Positions 41,748 through 50,878 are shown, counted from the stretch's first letter. The stretch is 64,000 bases of DNA from MED-G105 sp038522945 (GCA_038522945.1 JBCBJV010000016.1:1-64000), one strand, 5' to 3'. Translations and numbers: made by a program. Notes: a model not told the origin generated them from the sequence alone.

Positions 41748-44174
41748 CTAACCGCGCAGGCTGCCGCCGGTTGCTTTAGCAACCTGGGCAATGACGCGCT
41801 CGGCCACATCGTCGATCTCTTTGTCCGTCAGGGTTTTATCCCGCGGCTGGAGTGTTACCTCCACGGCGAGGGACTTCTGACCATCCGGGACACCTTTTCC
41901 TTCGTACACGTCGAAAAGCGACACCGCCGTGATCAGCTTTTTCTCCGCACCTTTGACCGCCTTCAACAGGGCTTCAGCCGTAACGGTTCGGTCAACAATG
42001 AAAGCAAAGTCTCGGGTTAATGGCATCAAGTCCGACGTTTCCATGGCAGGCCGGGTCTTTGTGGCCTTAGCTTTGCCCTCCGGGATTGCGTCGAAATTGA
42101 CCTCGAACCCAAAAACGGGCTGATCAATATCCATGGCTTTTAGAACGCGCGGGTGGATTTCACCGAATTCTGCCAGGATGTTTTTCGGCCCCAAACACAG
42201 TGTCCCAGATCGGCCAGGGTGAAACCACTTAGGCGCCTTGTCCGTGGTCTGAAGCTTATCGACGCTTCCGCCCGCGGCAGCTAACGCTGCGAGCGCATCA
42301 GCTTTCGCCTGCATGACACCGGCAACCGGATCGGACGATGTCTGCCCTGACTGCCAATGGCGGCTTGTTAGTGGCATGCGCGCGCCGGTTGCCACATATA
42401 TTTGTCCGTCCGGTGCATCGCTGAAATAGATCGGCGCCACTTCAAACAGCGCCAGATCTTTTTGCCCGCGATCGAGATTACGTTGCAGAGCGGCGATCAA
42501 GTTAGGCAAAATCGACGGGCGCATGACGCCAAGGTCAGAGGAAATCGGATTGGCCAGCACCAAACCCTGCGCCCGTAGCCAGTTATCCCCTTCGCTGAAC
42601 AGCGCCGCATTTGGTTCGTCTGTAAATGACCAAGTCACCGCCTCCAACAGACCCCGGGCAGCCAGCGACCGCCGCACATTTCGCCGTCGTTCCTGGCGCT
42701 TTGTCAGTTTCGGGGTCTCCACAGCCTGACGGAGAGGCAGTGTCGCCGTGGGCAAGTGGTCAAAGCCGATGATCCGTGTGACCTCTTCCACCAGATCCGC
42801 CTTGCCTTCCACATCCGGGCGCCAGGTCGGGACTTCAACTTGCCAAGGATCGCTTTTGGCGACTGCGAAACCAAGAGCGGTCAGAATTTTTTCAGCACCT
42901 TCTTCCGGAACATCAATGCCCGTCAGTCGCTTGATCTCTGACGGTGGAAAGAGGACCGTATGATCCGGAGACGGAATAGTTCCGGCGATCTCAATTTCCG
43001 AAGGCTCGCCGCCGCATATATCCATGATGAGCTGCGTCGCCATTTCAAGTCCGGGAACGAGAAATGCAGGGTCAATGCCGCGTTCGAAACGATAGCGCGC
43101 ATCGGAAACAATACCCGTTTTACGGCCTGTCTTTGCGGTGCGTAGTGGGTCAAAGTAAGCTGACTCGATGAAAACGTTGACCGTATCTTCGGTACACCCC
43201 GTTGTCTCGCCGCCCATCACACCGCCAAGTCCGAGCACGCCATTATCATCAGCGATGACTGTCATAGTCTCGTCGATGGCGTATTCCTTGCCGTCCAGCG
43301 CAAGAAAATTTTCCCCGTCTTTGCCGAGCCGGGCATGAATCTCACCAGACAGTTTGTCCGCGTCATAAACATGCAGGGGGCGCGTGCGGTCGTAAGACAT
43401 GTAGTTGGTCACATCAACCAATGCGTTGATGGGGCGGAGCCCAATAGCCCGCAGCTGGTCCTGCAGCCATTTCGGGCTGGGGCCATTCTTCACCCCGCGG
43501 ATAACGCGGCCCGCAAAGGCCGAGCACGCATCGGCGGTTTCTTCTGAAAAGTGCAGGCCGATCTTTTGAGGGCACGCGAACGCGCCAGGCACAGGGGCAG
43601 GCGTCGTTGTCTTCAGTGTCCCGAGACCAGCGGCGGCGAGGTCACGGGCAATTCCGTTGACCCCGTTCGTGTCAGGACGGTTCGGCGTCACTTCGAAATC
43701 AATGACTGGGTCGTTAAGCCCCAAGACGTCGGCGACGGGCGCGCCAACTGGCGCATCCAGAGGGGCTTCGATGATTCCGTCATGGTCATCGCCGAGTTCC
43801 AATTCCCGCGCGGAACACATCATCCCGAAGCTTTCAACACCGCGGATTTTCGCCTTGGAAAGGGTCAGATCGATACCGGGCACATAGGCACCAACCGGAG
43901 CGAAGGCGACCTTGATGCCCTCACGAGCGTTGGGCGCACCACAAACGATTTGCTGCTCACCGTCCTTTGTTGCAACCCGGCATACACGGAGCTTATCCGC
44001 ATCGGGATGTTGTTCGGCATGGAGCACCTCGCCGATGGTAAACGCAGCGAGCCGTTCAGCGGGGTCAACGACCTCTTCCACTTCGAGCCCGACCGCGACC
44101 ATGGCATCAGTGATCTCTTCTAACGACGCGTCGGTTTCCAAATGCTCTTTGAGCCAACTAAGGGTGAATTTCAT
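41748..44174 (-). CDS. pheT: Phenylalanyl-tRNA synthetase beta subunit
   Basis: An 808-residue subunit of the alpha2-beta2 enzyme that charges tRNA-Phe. Recognisable domains: the N-terminal MKFTLSWLKEHLETD, the tRNA-binding EMAP-like domain (VGLEVEEVVDPAERL and LRVCRVATKDGEQQIVCG), the B3/B4 editing region, the B5 domain, and a C-terminal anticodon-binding FDX-ACB domain (DLMPLTRDFAFIVDRTV, and VTLQPRDKTLTDKEIDDV near the end). Length is normal. It follows pheS by 48 bp. Convergent with the DUF1501 gene. Confidence 0.98.
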   Translation of the reverse strand: MKFTLSWLKEHLETDASLEEITDAMVAVGLEVEEVVDPAERLAAFTIGEVLHAEQHPDADKLRVCRVATKDGEQQIVCGAPNAREGIKVAFAPVGAYVPGIDLTLSKAKIRGVESFGMMCSARELELGDDHDGIIEAPLDAPVGAPVADVLGLNDPVIDFEVTPNRPDTNGVNGIARDLAAAGLGTLKTTTPAPVPGAFACPQKIGLHFSEETADACSAFAGRVIRGVKNGPSPKWLQDQLRAIGLRPINALVDVTNYMSYDRTRPLHVYDADKLSGEIHARLGKDGENFLALDGKEYAIDETMTVIADDNGVLGLGGVMGGETTGCTEDTVNVFIESAYFDPLRTAKTGRKTGIVSDARYRFERGIDPAFLVPGLEMATQLIMDICGGEPSEIEIAGTIPSPDHTVLFPPSEIKRLTGIDVPEEGAEKILTALGFAVAKSDPWQVEVPTWRPDVEGKADLVEEVTRIIGFDHLPTATLPLRQAVETPKLTKRQERRRNVRRSLAARGLLEAVTWSFTDEPNAALFSEGDNWLRAQGLVLANPISSDLGVMRPSILPNLIAALQRNLDRGQKDLALFEVAPIYFSDAPDGQIYVATGARMPLTSRHWQSGQTSSDPVAGVMQAKADALAALAAAGGSVDKLQTTDKAPKWFHPGRSGTLCLGPKNILAEFGEIHPRVLKAMDIDQPVFGFEVNFDAIPEGKAKATKTRPAMETSDLMPLTRDFAFIVDRTVTAEALLKAVKGAEKKLITAVSLFDVYEGKGVPDGQKSLAVEVTLQPRDKTLTDKEIDDVAERVIAQVAKATGGSLRG

Positions 44175-44222
44175 TTTTGAACCTGGAATAATTCGCAGAA
44201 TGATTGCTTGTAAAGCGAGCCG

Positions 44223-45314
44223 TTATCGGCTCAGTCCAGTCGCGAGATTCGGCTGGTCATGCGGATCGAAGCCATAGTGCTGCAACCAGCGCACATCGGC
44301 TGCGAAGAAGTCCCGTAGATCCGGAATGCCATACTTCAGCATGGCAAGCCGATCGACCCCCATGCCCCAGGCAAAGCCCTGATATTCGTCCGGGTCAAGG
44401 CCGCAATTGCGCAGCACATTGGGGTGCACCATGCCGCAACCAAGGATCTCCATCCATTTCTCACCCTGGCCGATACGGATCTCCCCCCGCCCATCGGAAG
44501 AGCCGACGCGCTCATAGCCGATGTCCATCTCTGCTGATGGTTCCGTGAACGGAAAGAAGTGAGGCCTGAAGCGCGTCTTTACTTCATCGATCTCAAAGAA
44601 GGTCTTCGCAAAGGCCTCCAACGTCCCTTTCAGGTGGCCCATATGGCTTTCCTTGTCGATGACGAGGCCTTCCACTTGGTGGAACATGGGCGTGTGGGTC
44701 TGGTCAGAGTCGCAGCGATAGGTTCGGCCCGGGATGATAATCCGGATCGGGGGCTTTTGGCTCATCATGGTACGGATTTGTACCGGGCTTGTATGGGTAC
44801 GGAGCACCATCCGGCTGCCGTCTTCTTTTTCCTCGAAGAAGAACGTGTCGTGCATTTCCCGCGCCGGGTGATCCGGCGGAAAGTTCAGCGCGGTGAAGTT
44901 ATGGAAGTCGTCTTCGATGTCCGGCCCTTCGGCCACGTCAAAGCCCATGGCAGAGAAAATCGCGATGATTTCTTCGGTCACCTGGCTCACCGGGTGGATC
45001 GCACCCTTCGCTTCCGGTGCTACAGGCAAGGTCACGTCAATCTTCTCTGAGGCGAGCCGCGCTTCGAGGGCAGCTTCGGCCAGTTCGGTTTTCTTGGCTT
45101 CGATCGCGTCCGCGACACGGGTCTTTAGCCCGTTTAGGAGCGGGCCCATTTCCTGGCGCTCTTCGGGGCTCATCTTCCCAAGCGTCTTCATCCGCTCGCT
45201 GATGACGCCCTTCTTGCCCAATGCGTGCACCCGGATATCTTCCAGGCCAGCCTCGGTCTCAGCACCGGCGATCTGGCCGGTCAGCTCATCTTCTAGTGTT
45301 TTTAGTTCAGACAT
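44223..45314 (-). CDS. pheS: Phenylalanyl-tRNA synthetase alpha subunit
   Basis: A 363-residue class II synthetase subunit. An N-terminal coiled coil (about 1-90) precedes the catalytic core: motif 1 around HPVSQVTEEIIAIFSAMGF, motif 2 around PIRIIIPGRTYRCDSDQTH, and motif 3 GFAWGMGVDRLAMLKYGI near the C-terminus. HHVEGLVIDKE-like text (FHQVEGLVIDKESHMGHLK) is typical. Normally it follows rplT in an rpmI-rplT-pheS-pheT block; here the S46 peptidase gene on the other strand separates pheS from rplT by 2.4 kb, so pheS must have its own promoter. Confidence 0.98.
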   Translation of the reverse strand: MSELKTLEDELTGQIAGAETEAGLEDIRVHALGKKGVISERMKTLGKMSPEERQEMGPLLNGLKTRVADAIEAKKTELAEAALEARLASEKIDVTLPVAPEAKGAIHPVSQVTEEIIAIFSAMGFDVAEGPDIEDDFHNFTALNFPPDHPAREMHDTFFFEEKEDGSRMVLRTHTSPVQIRTMMSQKPPIRIIIPGRTYRCDSDQTHTPMFHQVEGLVIDKESHMGHLKGTLEAFAKTFFEIDEVKTRFRPHFFPFTEPSAEMDIGYERVGSSDGRGEIRIGQGEKWMEILGCGMVHPNVLRNCGLDPDEYQGFAWGMGVDRLAMLKYGIPDLRDFFAADVRWLQHYGFDPHDQPNLATGLSR

Positions 45315-45458
45315 AATGCGTGCTTTGGGCGGTTACGGAAAAGCCGACCTTTTCAAAGATTTACAGGCATTTGTCGAGACCAATCGGCCCCGATGGAGCT
45401 TGAGTTAACTTTTTCCAGCGACACCCCTATAGTCCGCCGATTTGAAAGGGAGCAACGC

Positions 45459-47621
45459 ATGCGCACGACACTACTCACCGCGGCCTCCGCCGCCACTTTC
45501 CTGATGAGCACGAGCTACGCCAAAGAAGGCATGTTCACGCCGGAGCAGTTGCCAGAGATCTCCAGCGAACTGCGCAAAACTGGCCTGAGGCTCAACCCGC
45601 GCGACCTCGCCGACCTCACCGGCTTCCCAATGGGGGCGGTGATCTCCCTTGGCGGCTGCACAGCCTCTTTTGTCTCCCCACAGGGGCTCGTTGTGACCAA
45701 TCACCACTGCGCACGCGGGTCCATCCAGTACAATTCAACCGAGGAAAACAACTACCTCGAAGACGGGTTTCTCGCCGACGGACTGGCAGGCGAGGTTCCT
45801 GCAGCGCCCGGCTCGCGGGTCTATGTCACCGTGGCTTTCAATGACATTACCGATCGCGTCTTGGATGATTTGGACCCTGGCCTTGAAGGCAAAGCGCGTT
45901 TCGATGCGATCGATGCCAAAGAAAAGGCCATTCTCGCCGAGTGCGAGGAAGACCCTGGCCATAGGTGTCAGGTAGCGTCGTTTTATGGCGGACTTGAATA
46001 CAAGCTGATCAAGCGCCTGGAAATCCGAGACGTCCGGCTGGTCTATGCCCCCGCTGATGCCATTGGCGGCTATGGCGGCGATATCGATAACTGGCAGTGG
46101 CCGCGCCATACGGGCGACTTTTCATTTTACCGGGCTTACGTGGCACCGGACGGGTCAGCGGCTGACTATGCGGAAGAAAACGTGCCCTACCAGCCGGAGC
46201 ACCACCTCAAGGTCTCCGCTGCGGGCTTGAAGGATGGCGATTTCGTCATGGCCGCGGGGTATCCCGGCTCGACCTCCCGCTATGCCCGGCTTGCGGAAGT
46301 TGAGCATAACTTTGAGTGGTTCTATCCGACCTATGTGGACGTGGTTGGTGACTGGGTCGACACCATTGAAGGCGCGTCAGCGCCCGGAACAGATGCGCGT
46401 ATCAAGTATGAGTCCCTCATCAACGGGCTTAATAATGTCGAAAAGAACTTCATTGGCCAGATCGACGGAGCTCGGCGAGTTGGACTGGTCGATCGGCGCC
46501 GGGCGCGCGAAGCAGCGCTGAACGCCTGGCTGGCGAAGGATGCCTCCCGCAATGATCTGGGAGAGGCCATCGCCGCCGTTGATGTTCTCGCGGAAGAAAG
46601 AGCGGCCGCCCAAAAGCGGAACTTCTGGTATGGCAATGCCAAACGCTCCGCGCTTCTTTCCGCAGCCCAGCGGCTCTACCGGCTTTCGATTGAAAAGCAA
46701 AAGCCGGACGCGGACCGCGAAAGCGGATTCCAGGAACGCGACATGACCTTCTTCCGGCAAGGTCTGGAAGTATTGGAGCGCCGCTATGACCCGGTTGTCG
46801 ACAAAGCGGTCTGGAAGAGCTTCCTGGACCTTTACCAGTCCGCCCCGGCAGACCAGCGCGAGCTAGCGCTCGATGCAGCGCTGAACTTTGATGGCTCTGG
46901 CTTCGAAGATCGCATCGACAGTTTTTATAGTGAGACGAGCCTCGGCGATGTTGAGACCCGGTTGGCCTTGATGGAGGCAAGCCAGGCTGATCTTGAAGCG
47001 AGCGATGACCCGTTCATCAAACTTGCGGTCGCTCTTTACGACACGGAAATCCGTATCGAGAATGAAGCCAAGGAACGCTCCGGCCGGAGCGCAGCCCTGC
47101 GCCCGCAATACATGCAAGCAATCATCGATTGGCAGAAATCCCAAGGCGCGGTGACCTACCCTGACGCTAACTCAACCTTGCGGATCACCTATGGCAATGT
47201 GCTCGGCGGATCACCGCAAGACGGCATGATCTACGAGCCGTTCACGCGCCTGGAAGGCATCTCGGCGAAGGACACTGGCGAAGCGCCGTTTAACTCACCA
47301 AAGAACCAGCTTGATCTCATCGCTGAAGGTGACTTGGGGACATATGGCGACAAGGCCGTCGGTTCGGTACCAGTGAATTTCCTGACGGACCTTGACTCAA
47401 CGGGTGGCAATTCCGGCTCTGCGACCCTCAATGCCCGCGGTCATCTGGTTGGGCTCTTATTTGACGGCACGTTTGAGAGTGTCAATTCCGACTGGGACTT
47501 TGATCCGCGGACGACACGCACCATCCATGTGGACACGCGCTACATGCTGTGGGTCATGGAAAAGGTCGATGGCGCAGATGCCCTGATTGAGGAAATGGAT
47601 ATCGTCCGCTCACGACGTTAA
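45459..47621 (+). CDS. S46-family dipeptidyl-peptidase (DPP7-like)
   Basis: A 720-residue exported serine exopeptidase that removes N-terminal dipeptides in the periplasm. Signal peptide: LLTAASAATFLMSTSYA. Catalytic residues: His in VVTNHHCARGS (about 80), Asp in GGDIDNWQWPRHTGDF (about 210), Ser in STGGNSGSATL (about 650). In this family an Arg or Gly shortly after the serine sets specificity: Arg for acidic P1 (DPP11), Gly for hydrophobic P1 (DPP7). Here GLLFDGTFES carries Gly, suggesting DPP7-like preference. ATG 45459 has AAAGGGAG upstream. It sits opposite-strand between rplT and pheS and ends at a bidirectional terminator. Confidence 0.93.
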   Translation: MRTTLLTAASAATFLMSTSYAKEGMFTPEQLPEISSELRKTGLRLNPRDLADLTGFPMGAVISLGGCTASFVSPQGLVVTNHHCARGSIQYNSTEENNYLEDGFLADGLAGEVPAAPGSRVYVTVAFNDITDRVLDDLDPGLEGKARFDAIDAKEKAILAECEEDPGHRCQVASFYGGLEYKLIKRLEIRDVRLVYAPADAIGGYGGDIDNWQWPRHTGDFSFYRAYVAPDGSAADYAEENVPYQPEHHLKVSAAGLKDGDFVMAAGYPGSTSRYARLAEVEHNFEWFYPTYVDVVGDWVDTIEGASAPGTDARIKYESLINGLNNVEKNFIGQIDGARRVGLVDRRRAREAALNAWLAKDASRNDLGEAIAAVDVLAEERAAAQKRNFWYGNAKRSALLSAAQRLYRLSIEKQKPDADRESGFQERDMTFFRQGLEVLERRYDPVVDKAVWKSFLDLYQSAPADQRELALDAALNFDGSGFEDRIDSFYSETSLGDVETRLALMEASQADLEASDDPFIKLAVALYDTEIRIENEAKERSGRSAALRPQYMQAIIDWQKSQGAVTYPDANSTLRITYGNVLGGSPQDGMIYEPFTRLEGISAKDTGEAPFNSPKNQLDLIAEGDLGTYGDKAVGSVPVNFLTDLDSTGGNSGSATLNARGHLVGLLFDGTFESVNSDWDFDPRTTRTIHVDTRYMLWVMEKVDGADALIEEMDIVRSRR

Positions 47622-47643
47622 GTCACACACGCGAGAAAAAAAG

Positions 47644-47677
47644 AAAGGCCCGGCGGGAAACCACCGGGCCTTTTTTT
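47644..47677. terminator. Bidirectional intrinsic terminator
   Basis: Ten-bp arms AAAGGCCCGG (47644-47653) and CCGGGCCTTT (47664-47673) with a 10-base loop and a run of seven T (47671-47677) on the plus strand; on the minus strand the hairpin is also followed by T-rich sequence. It serves both the S46 peptidase gene and the convergent rplT. Confidence 0.95.
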
Positions 47678-47696
47678 GATTCTGTATTTGATCCGC

Positions 47697-48053
47697 TTAA
47701 GCGAGGGCCGCTTTTGCCTGATCGGCCAGGGCCTTGAAGGCCTCGGGCTCACGAACGGCGAGATCGGCGAGGACCTTGCGGTCGACCTCGATACCCGCTT
47801 TCGCGAGCCCGTTCATAAATCGGGAATAGACAAGGCCTTCCATCCGGCAAGCAGCATTGATCCGCTGGATCCAGAGCGAGCGGAAATTCCGCTTCTTGGC
47901 GCGGCGGTCGCGGTAGGCATATTGACCGGCTTTTTCGACAGCCTGGTTGGCAACGCGGAAGGTATTCTTCCGGCGGCCGTAATAGCCCTTGGCGTTTTTG
48001 ATTACTTTGCGGTGACGGGCGTGCGCGGTGACGCCTCTTTTGACACGTGACAT
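47697..48053 (-). CDS. rplT: 50S ribosomal protein L20
   Basis: A 118-residue ribosomal protein that binds 23S rRNA early in large-subunit assembly. Full-length family match: MSRVKRGVTAHARHRKVI, KGYYGRRKNTFRVANQ, YRDRRAKKRNFRSLWIQRI and YSRFMNGLAKAGIEVDRKVL. It follows rpmI by 13 bp. In many bacteria L20 represses its own operon by binding the leader; no such structure was identified here. A strong bidirectional terminator follows. Confidence 0.99.
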   Translation of the reverse strand: MSRVKRGVTAHARHRKVIKNAKGYYGRRKNTFRVANQAVEKAGQYAYRDRRAKKRNFRSLWIQRINAACRMEGLVYSRFMNGLAKAGIEVDRKVLADLAVREPEAFKALADQAKAALA

Positions 48054-48066
48054 CTAATGGGTCTCC

Positions 48067-48267
48067 TTACCGGTCGTAGGGCATGTAGCGTTTGACCAAT
48101 ACCGCATCGGAATCGGACAAAATGTTCGTTCCGCGGTTCTGGCGAATGTACTTGCCATTGTGGCTGATAAGGCGGTGGCGTTTGCCGGCCACACCGTGCT
48201 TAATCTTGCCGGACGCAGTAAACTTGAAGCGTTTGCGCGCCGACTTCTTGGTCTTCATCTTCGGCAT
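48067..48267 (-). CDS. rpmI: 50S ribosomal protein L35
   Basis: A 66-residue ribosomal protein with the complete family pattern (MPKMKTKKSARKRFKFTASG, GKRHRLISHNGKYIRQNRG). AAGGAAAACGAA precedes the ATG. First gene of the rpmI-rplT operon. infC is not adjacent; the gene upstream on the same strand is the Ada-type zinc-domain protein 161 bp away. Confidence 0.99.
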   Translation of the reverse strand: MPKMKTKKSARKRFKFTASGKIKHGVAGKRHRLISHNGKYIRQNRGTNILSDSDAVLVKRYMPYDR

Positions 48268-48428
48268 TTCGTTTTCCTTGGTCTAAGCCCTTGATTTTGC
48301 GGGGCTGGTTACGCAGGCGAAACACCCGCGCGGTCGGCCACCAAGGCATGCCATTCTCAAATCCTGAGAGCCCGGCGACCTGTTCAGAGCCGCGGGTTAT
48401 AGCGCGAAAAGTGTGGGGTGCAAGGGAT

Positions 48429-48680
48429 TTACCGGAGAATTTCGCCGGTAAGCACCGCACCATCAGGGTCGCAGCGCTTGCAAGCACGAAAGCCGTTGGC
48501 GCGGGCCTCAGCCGGGAACGCGGCAAACAAGACATTTTTCCGGTGAGGCCTGCCTGGGCAGGACGGCCGACAATAAATCCCCGTCGTCTTCACACATGAC
48601 CAGAACGCGCCGTCGGCGGCCTGGTCGCGGGTCTCTATGGCGGCCCATTTCTCATCGTCGGTGATGTAAGCATTGGTCAT
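48429..48680 (-). CDS. Stand-alone Ada-type zinc-binding domain protein
   Basis: An 83-residue protein equivalent to the N-terminal domain of Ada, in which four cysteines hold zinc and one removes methyl groups from DNA phosphotriesters. The four cysteines are present in GIYCRPSCPGRPHRKNV and FRACKRCDPDG, and the linking text FWSCVKTTGIYCR matches. The AraC-type and methyltransferase parts of full Ada are absent. Start ATG 48680 is chosen because the longer frame to 48890 runs into unrelated sequence. It may be a methyl-sensing adaptor or a DNA-binding module working with another protein. Confidence 0.87.
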   Translation of the reverse strand: MTNAYITDDEKWAAIETRDQAADGAFWSCVKTTGIYCRPSCPGRPHRKNVLFAAFPAEARANGFRACKRCDPDGAVLTGEILR

Positions 48681-48783
48681 GGCGACAATGTAACTTTGAA
48701 GACAGATCCGCGCCGCCCGGAAATTGCGCCTACTAGAAAACGTGCTTTGCGATACCTTGACGCCAGAGCGCAGCGATGATGCT

Positions 48784-49182
48784 TCAAACCCTTTCGCAAG
48801 CCTGAGATACAGCGAAGGTCTCACGCTTTTCGATGAACGTCGATCCAATTCGATAGCTTGTCTCGACATGAGCCCGACGAAGACCTTCAAATCTTATGAT
48901 TGCTTCGATGGCGTCCCCTCCGATGGTGTAGCCGACGTTAAAGTTGCACTTCATTTGTTCGCCCTGGATTTTGACAATCATTCCACCATTTTTCCGATTG
49001 AAGAAGCGAATCCGACCAACCCAATCTATTTTGGAAACAAGAGCTTCATTTTCTATTGTAATATCGATCTGCTTTATTGGCTCAGGAAAATTCATAATTT
49101 CTACTGAATTCAGCTGTGATTTGAGATGTGTTACTGTCATTATGACTAAAACAATTGCAGGAAAGAAAATCACCGCTTTCAT
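48784..49182 (-). CDS. AT-rich orphan membrane-anchored protein, 132 residues
   Basis: No family recognised. One N-terminal hydrophobic segment (AVIFFPAIVLVIMTVTHL, about 3-20) acts as anchor or signal; the remainder (about 112 residues) is a small alpha/beta domain with KQIDITIENEALVSKIDWVG and MIVKIQGEQMKCNFNVGYTI. Base composition is clearly more A+T-rich than the neighbours, suggesting recent acquisition. It lies between the Ada-type gene and the TetR gene, all on the minus strand, separated by about 100-160 bp. Confidence 0.6.
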   Translation of the reverse strand: MKAVIFFPAIVLVIMTVTHLKSQLNSVEIMNFPEPIKQIDITIENEALVSKIDWVGRIRFFNRKNGGMIVKIQGEQMKCNFNVGYTIGGDAIEAIIRFEGLRRAHVETSYRIGSTFIEKRETFAVSQACERV

Positions 49183-49340
49183 AATCTAGTTACACCAATT
49201 TTTATAAGTGTTTATTGAAGGTCAAAGGGACAGGCAAATCTGGCATTCTCTCGTTCAGCATGGCCCAAGTTAAGTAAATATTGCAGTCTTCTGCGGCAAT
49301 TCTCGTCGAGGGATTCCCGCTTTGTCGGGAGTGACAGACG

Positions 49341-50033
49341 TTAGGATGGCGCTCCCTCCAACGATGACGCCACCGCATTGACGATGATTTCGATCTGTAC
49401 CCAGACGTCATCGATCGGCTGCATGAGGAACCCGTCGGCGACCGCAATCGTGACGATACCGTGGACCGAGGCCCATAGCGCGCGCGCTGTCTGGCGGCGC
49501 CTGGTCTCATCCTTTGCGCCCGGAAATCCGGCAAGGGCGTTTTCGATCACGTCAAAAAGGGCGGCCTCTTTGGCGAGGTACCAATCGGGCGGCGGCTCGG
49601 TCCGACTGCGATTGAAGGCGAGCGTTGACTGCCAGCGGGTCTGGTGGGTGGCGACAAAATCCAGATAGGCCTGGGCAAGGACCAGCATCTGGGCGCGGGG
49701 GTTGGCACCAGCGGCCTGGGCCGCGGCAAGGGCGGCGCGCTCCGCCTCCAGCAGATCGTCATAGGTCTTGCCGTTCACGAGCCGGACCAGATCATCGAGA
49801 TCACTGAAGAGATTGTAGATCGAGCCGACAGAAATTCCGGCCTTTGCCGCCAGCGGCCGCGCCTTGATCGCGCCTAGGCCCTCGGTCGACATGACGTCCG
49901 TCGCGGCGCGCACAACCCGGTCGCGCACCTCGGGGTCAAACCCCTTCCGGCCCACCGATTTTGCAGGCTTTTCTGTGACACTCATCTCGTCGGTACTCGC
50001 CATGGGTGCGTCCGTCATTTCACCACTGCCCAT
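49341..50033 (-). CDS. TetR-family regulator, likely of the pspA-yiaA operon
   Basis: A 230-residue repressor. The helix-turn-helix is at about 33-80 (RDRVVRAATDVMSTEGLGAI, AAKAGISVGSIYNLFSD). The C-terminal part contains a WHG-type or TetR_C_13-like region (LAQAYLDFVATHQTRWQSTL). The first 25 residues are low-complexity and may include a wrong start, but AAGGA lies before ATG 50033. It is divergent from pspA with three TGAAC-N3-GTTCA palindromes in the shared 152-bp gap, which makes autoregulation and control of pspA likely. Inducer unknown. Confidence 0.87.
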   Translation of the reverse strand: MGSGEMTDAPMASTDEMSVTEKPAKSVGRKGFDPEVRDRVVRAATDVMSTEGLGAIKARPLAAKAGISVGSIYNLFSDLDDLVRLVNGKTYDDLLEAERAALAAAQAAGANPRAQMLVLAQAYLDFVATHQTRWQSTLAFNRSRTEPPPDWYLAKEAALFDVIENALAGFPGAKDETRRRQTARALWASVHGIVTIAVADGFLMQPIDDVWVQIEIIVNAVASSLEGAPS

Positions 50034-50067
50034 ACGTCATTCCTTTAACCATGTCGCAAATTTTTTA

Positions 50068-50137
50068 TGAACGTTGTTCAATTTTAATCTTGAACATAGT
50101 TCATAAACTGCTAGATTGTATTTGTGAACAGCGTTCA
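50068..50137 (+). promoter_or_regulatory. Three TGAAC-N3-GTTCA operators and pspA promoter
   Basis: Perfect palindromes at 50068-50080, 50091-50103 and 50125-50137, centres 23 and 34 bp apart. A plausible promoter for pspA is TTGAAC (50090-50095), 16 bp, TAGATT (50112-50117); the second palindrome overlaps its -35 box. Probable binding sites of the adjacent TetR protein. Confidence 0.85.
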
Positions 50138-50185
50138 CGACCAATCGGATCGACAAATCGCGATCGCAACAGTGAGTAAGGAGCC

Positions 50186-50878
50186 ATGTGGAAGACCATC
50201 ACGACTATCATTCTCGGCAAGCAAAACCGTGCTGAGGAACGCCTGATCGAAGGCAATGCCACGATCATCATCGAACAGAAACTGCGCGAAGCAACGTCGG
50301 GCCATGAAACAGCCAAGCGCACCCTCGCCGCTTTGCTCGCCCGCACCAAAGCCGACCAGCGGCTTCTGGATGGGGTCGAAAACCGCATAAGGGATCTGGA
50401 AGCCCGCACACGCAAAGCCATTGAGGAAGGCAAAGACGCCCTCGCCCAAGATGCCGCGCAAGTGCTCGCTGATCTGGAAAACGAACGCACTGTTCGCCGG
50501 GAAGCACTCACCCGTGCTGAAGAAAAAGCCGCCCGGATGCGCCTCGCGGTGGAACGCACCGAGCGCCAGTTGATTGACCTCAAACAAGGACTGATCACGG
50601 CCAAGGCCATCGAATCTGAACGCTCATCCATGAAGGCGATCAAGGGTGATTTGTCAGCCAACTCCGCCATTCGCGAAGGCGAAGCGGTCCTCCAACGACT
50701 GCTCGCCAGCGATGATCCGGTTGAAGAGATCGAAGCTTTGGAAGAACTCGAAGCCAGCCTCAAGGGCGATAATGTAGTCGATCGTCTGGCTGCGGAAGGG
50801 TGCGGGCCTGCCACCAAGGTGCGCGCCGAAGACATCTTGCAACGGCTTGGCGGGGCAACCGCGCCGGCGACATCCTGA
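50186..50878 (+). CDS. pspA: PspA/IM30 family membrane-stress protein
   Basis: A 230-residue, almost wholly helical, highly charged protein of the PspA/IM30/Vipp1 (ESCRT-III-like) family that binds stressed inner membrane and helps keep the proton gradient. Coiled-coil text dominates residues 30-165 (KLREATSGHETAKRTLAALL, ENERTVRREALTRAEEKAAR). The N-terminus MWKTITTIILGKQNRAEE fits the short amphipathic helix of the family. No PspF or PspBC is nearby; control appears to be by the divergent TetR protein instead of sigma-54. It is followed after 43 bp by the YiaA-type gene. Confidence 0.87.
   Translation: MWKTITTIILGKQNRAEERLIEGNATIIIEQKLREATSGHETAKRTLAALLARTKADQRLLDGVENRIRDLEARTRKAIEEGKDALAQDAAQVLADLENERTVRREALTRAEEKAARMRLAVERTERQLIDLKQGLITAKAIESERSSMKAIKGDLSANSAIREGEAVLQRLLASDDPVEEIEALEELEASLKGDNVVDRLAAEGCGPATKVRAEDILQRLGGATAPATS

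Noticed and set aside
48681..48890. Longer N-terminus for the Ada-type protein
   Set aside because: The extra 70 codons do not resemble Ada and overlap the reading region of the next gene; ATG 48680 begins the family match.
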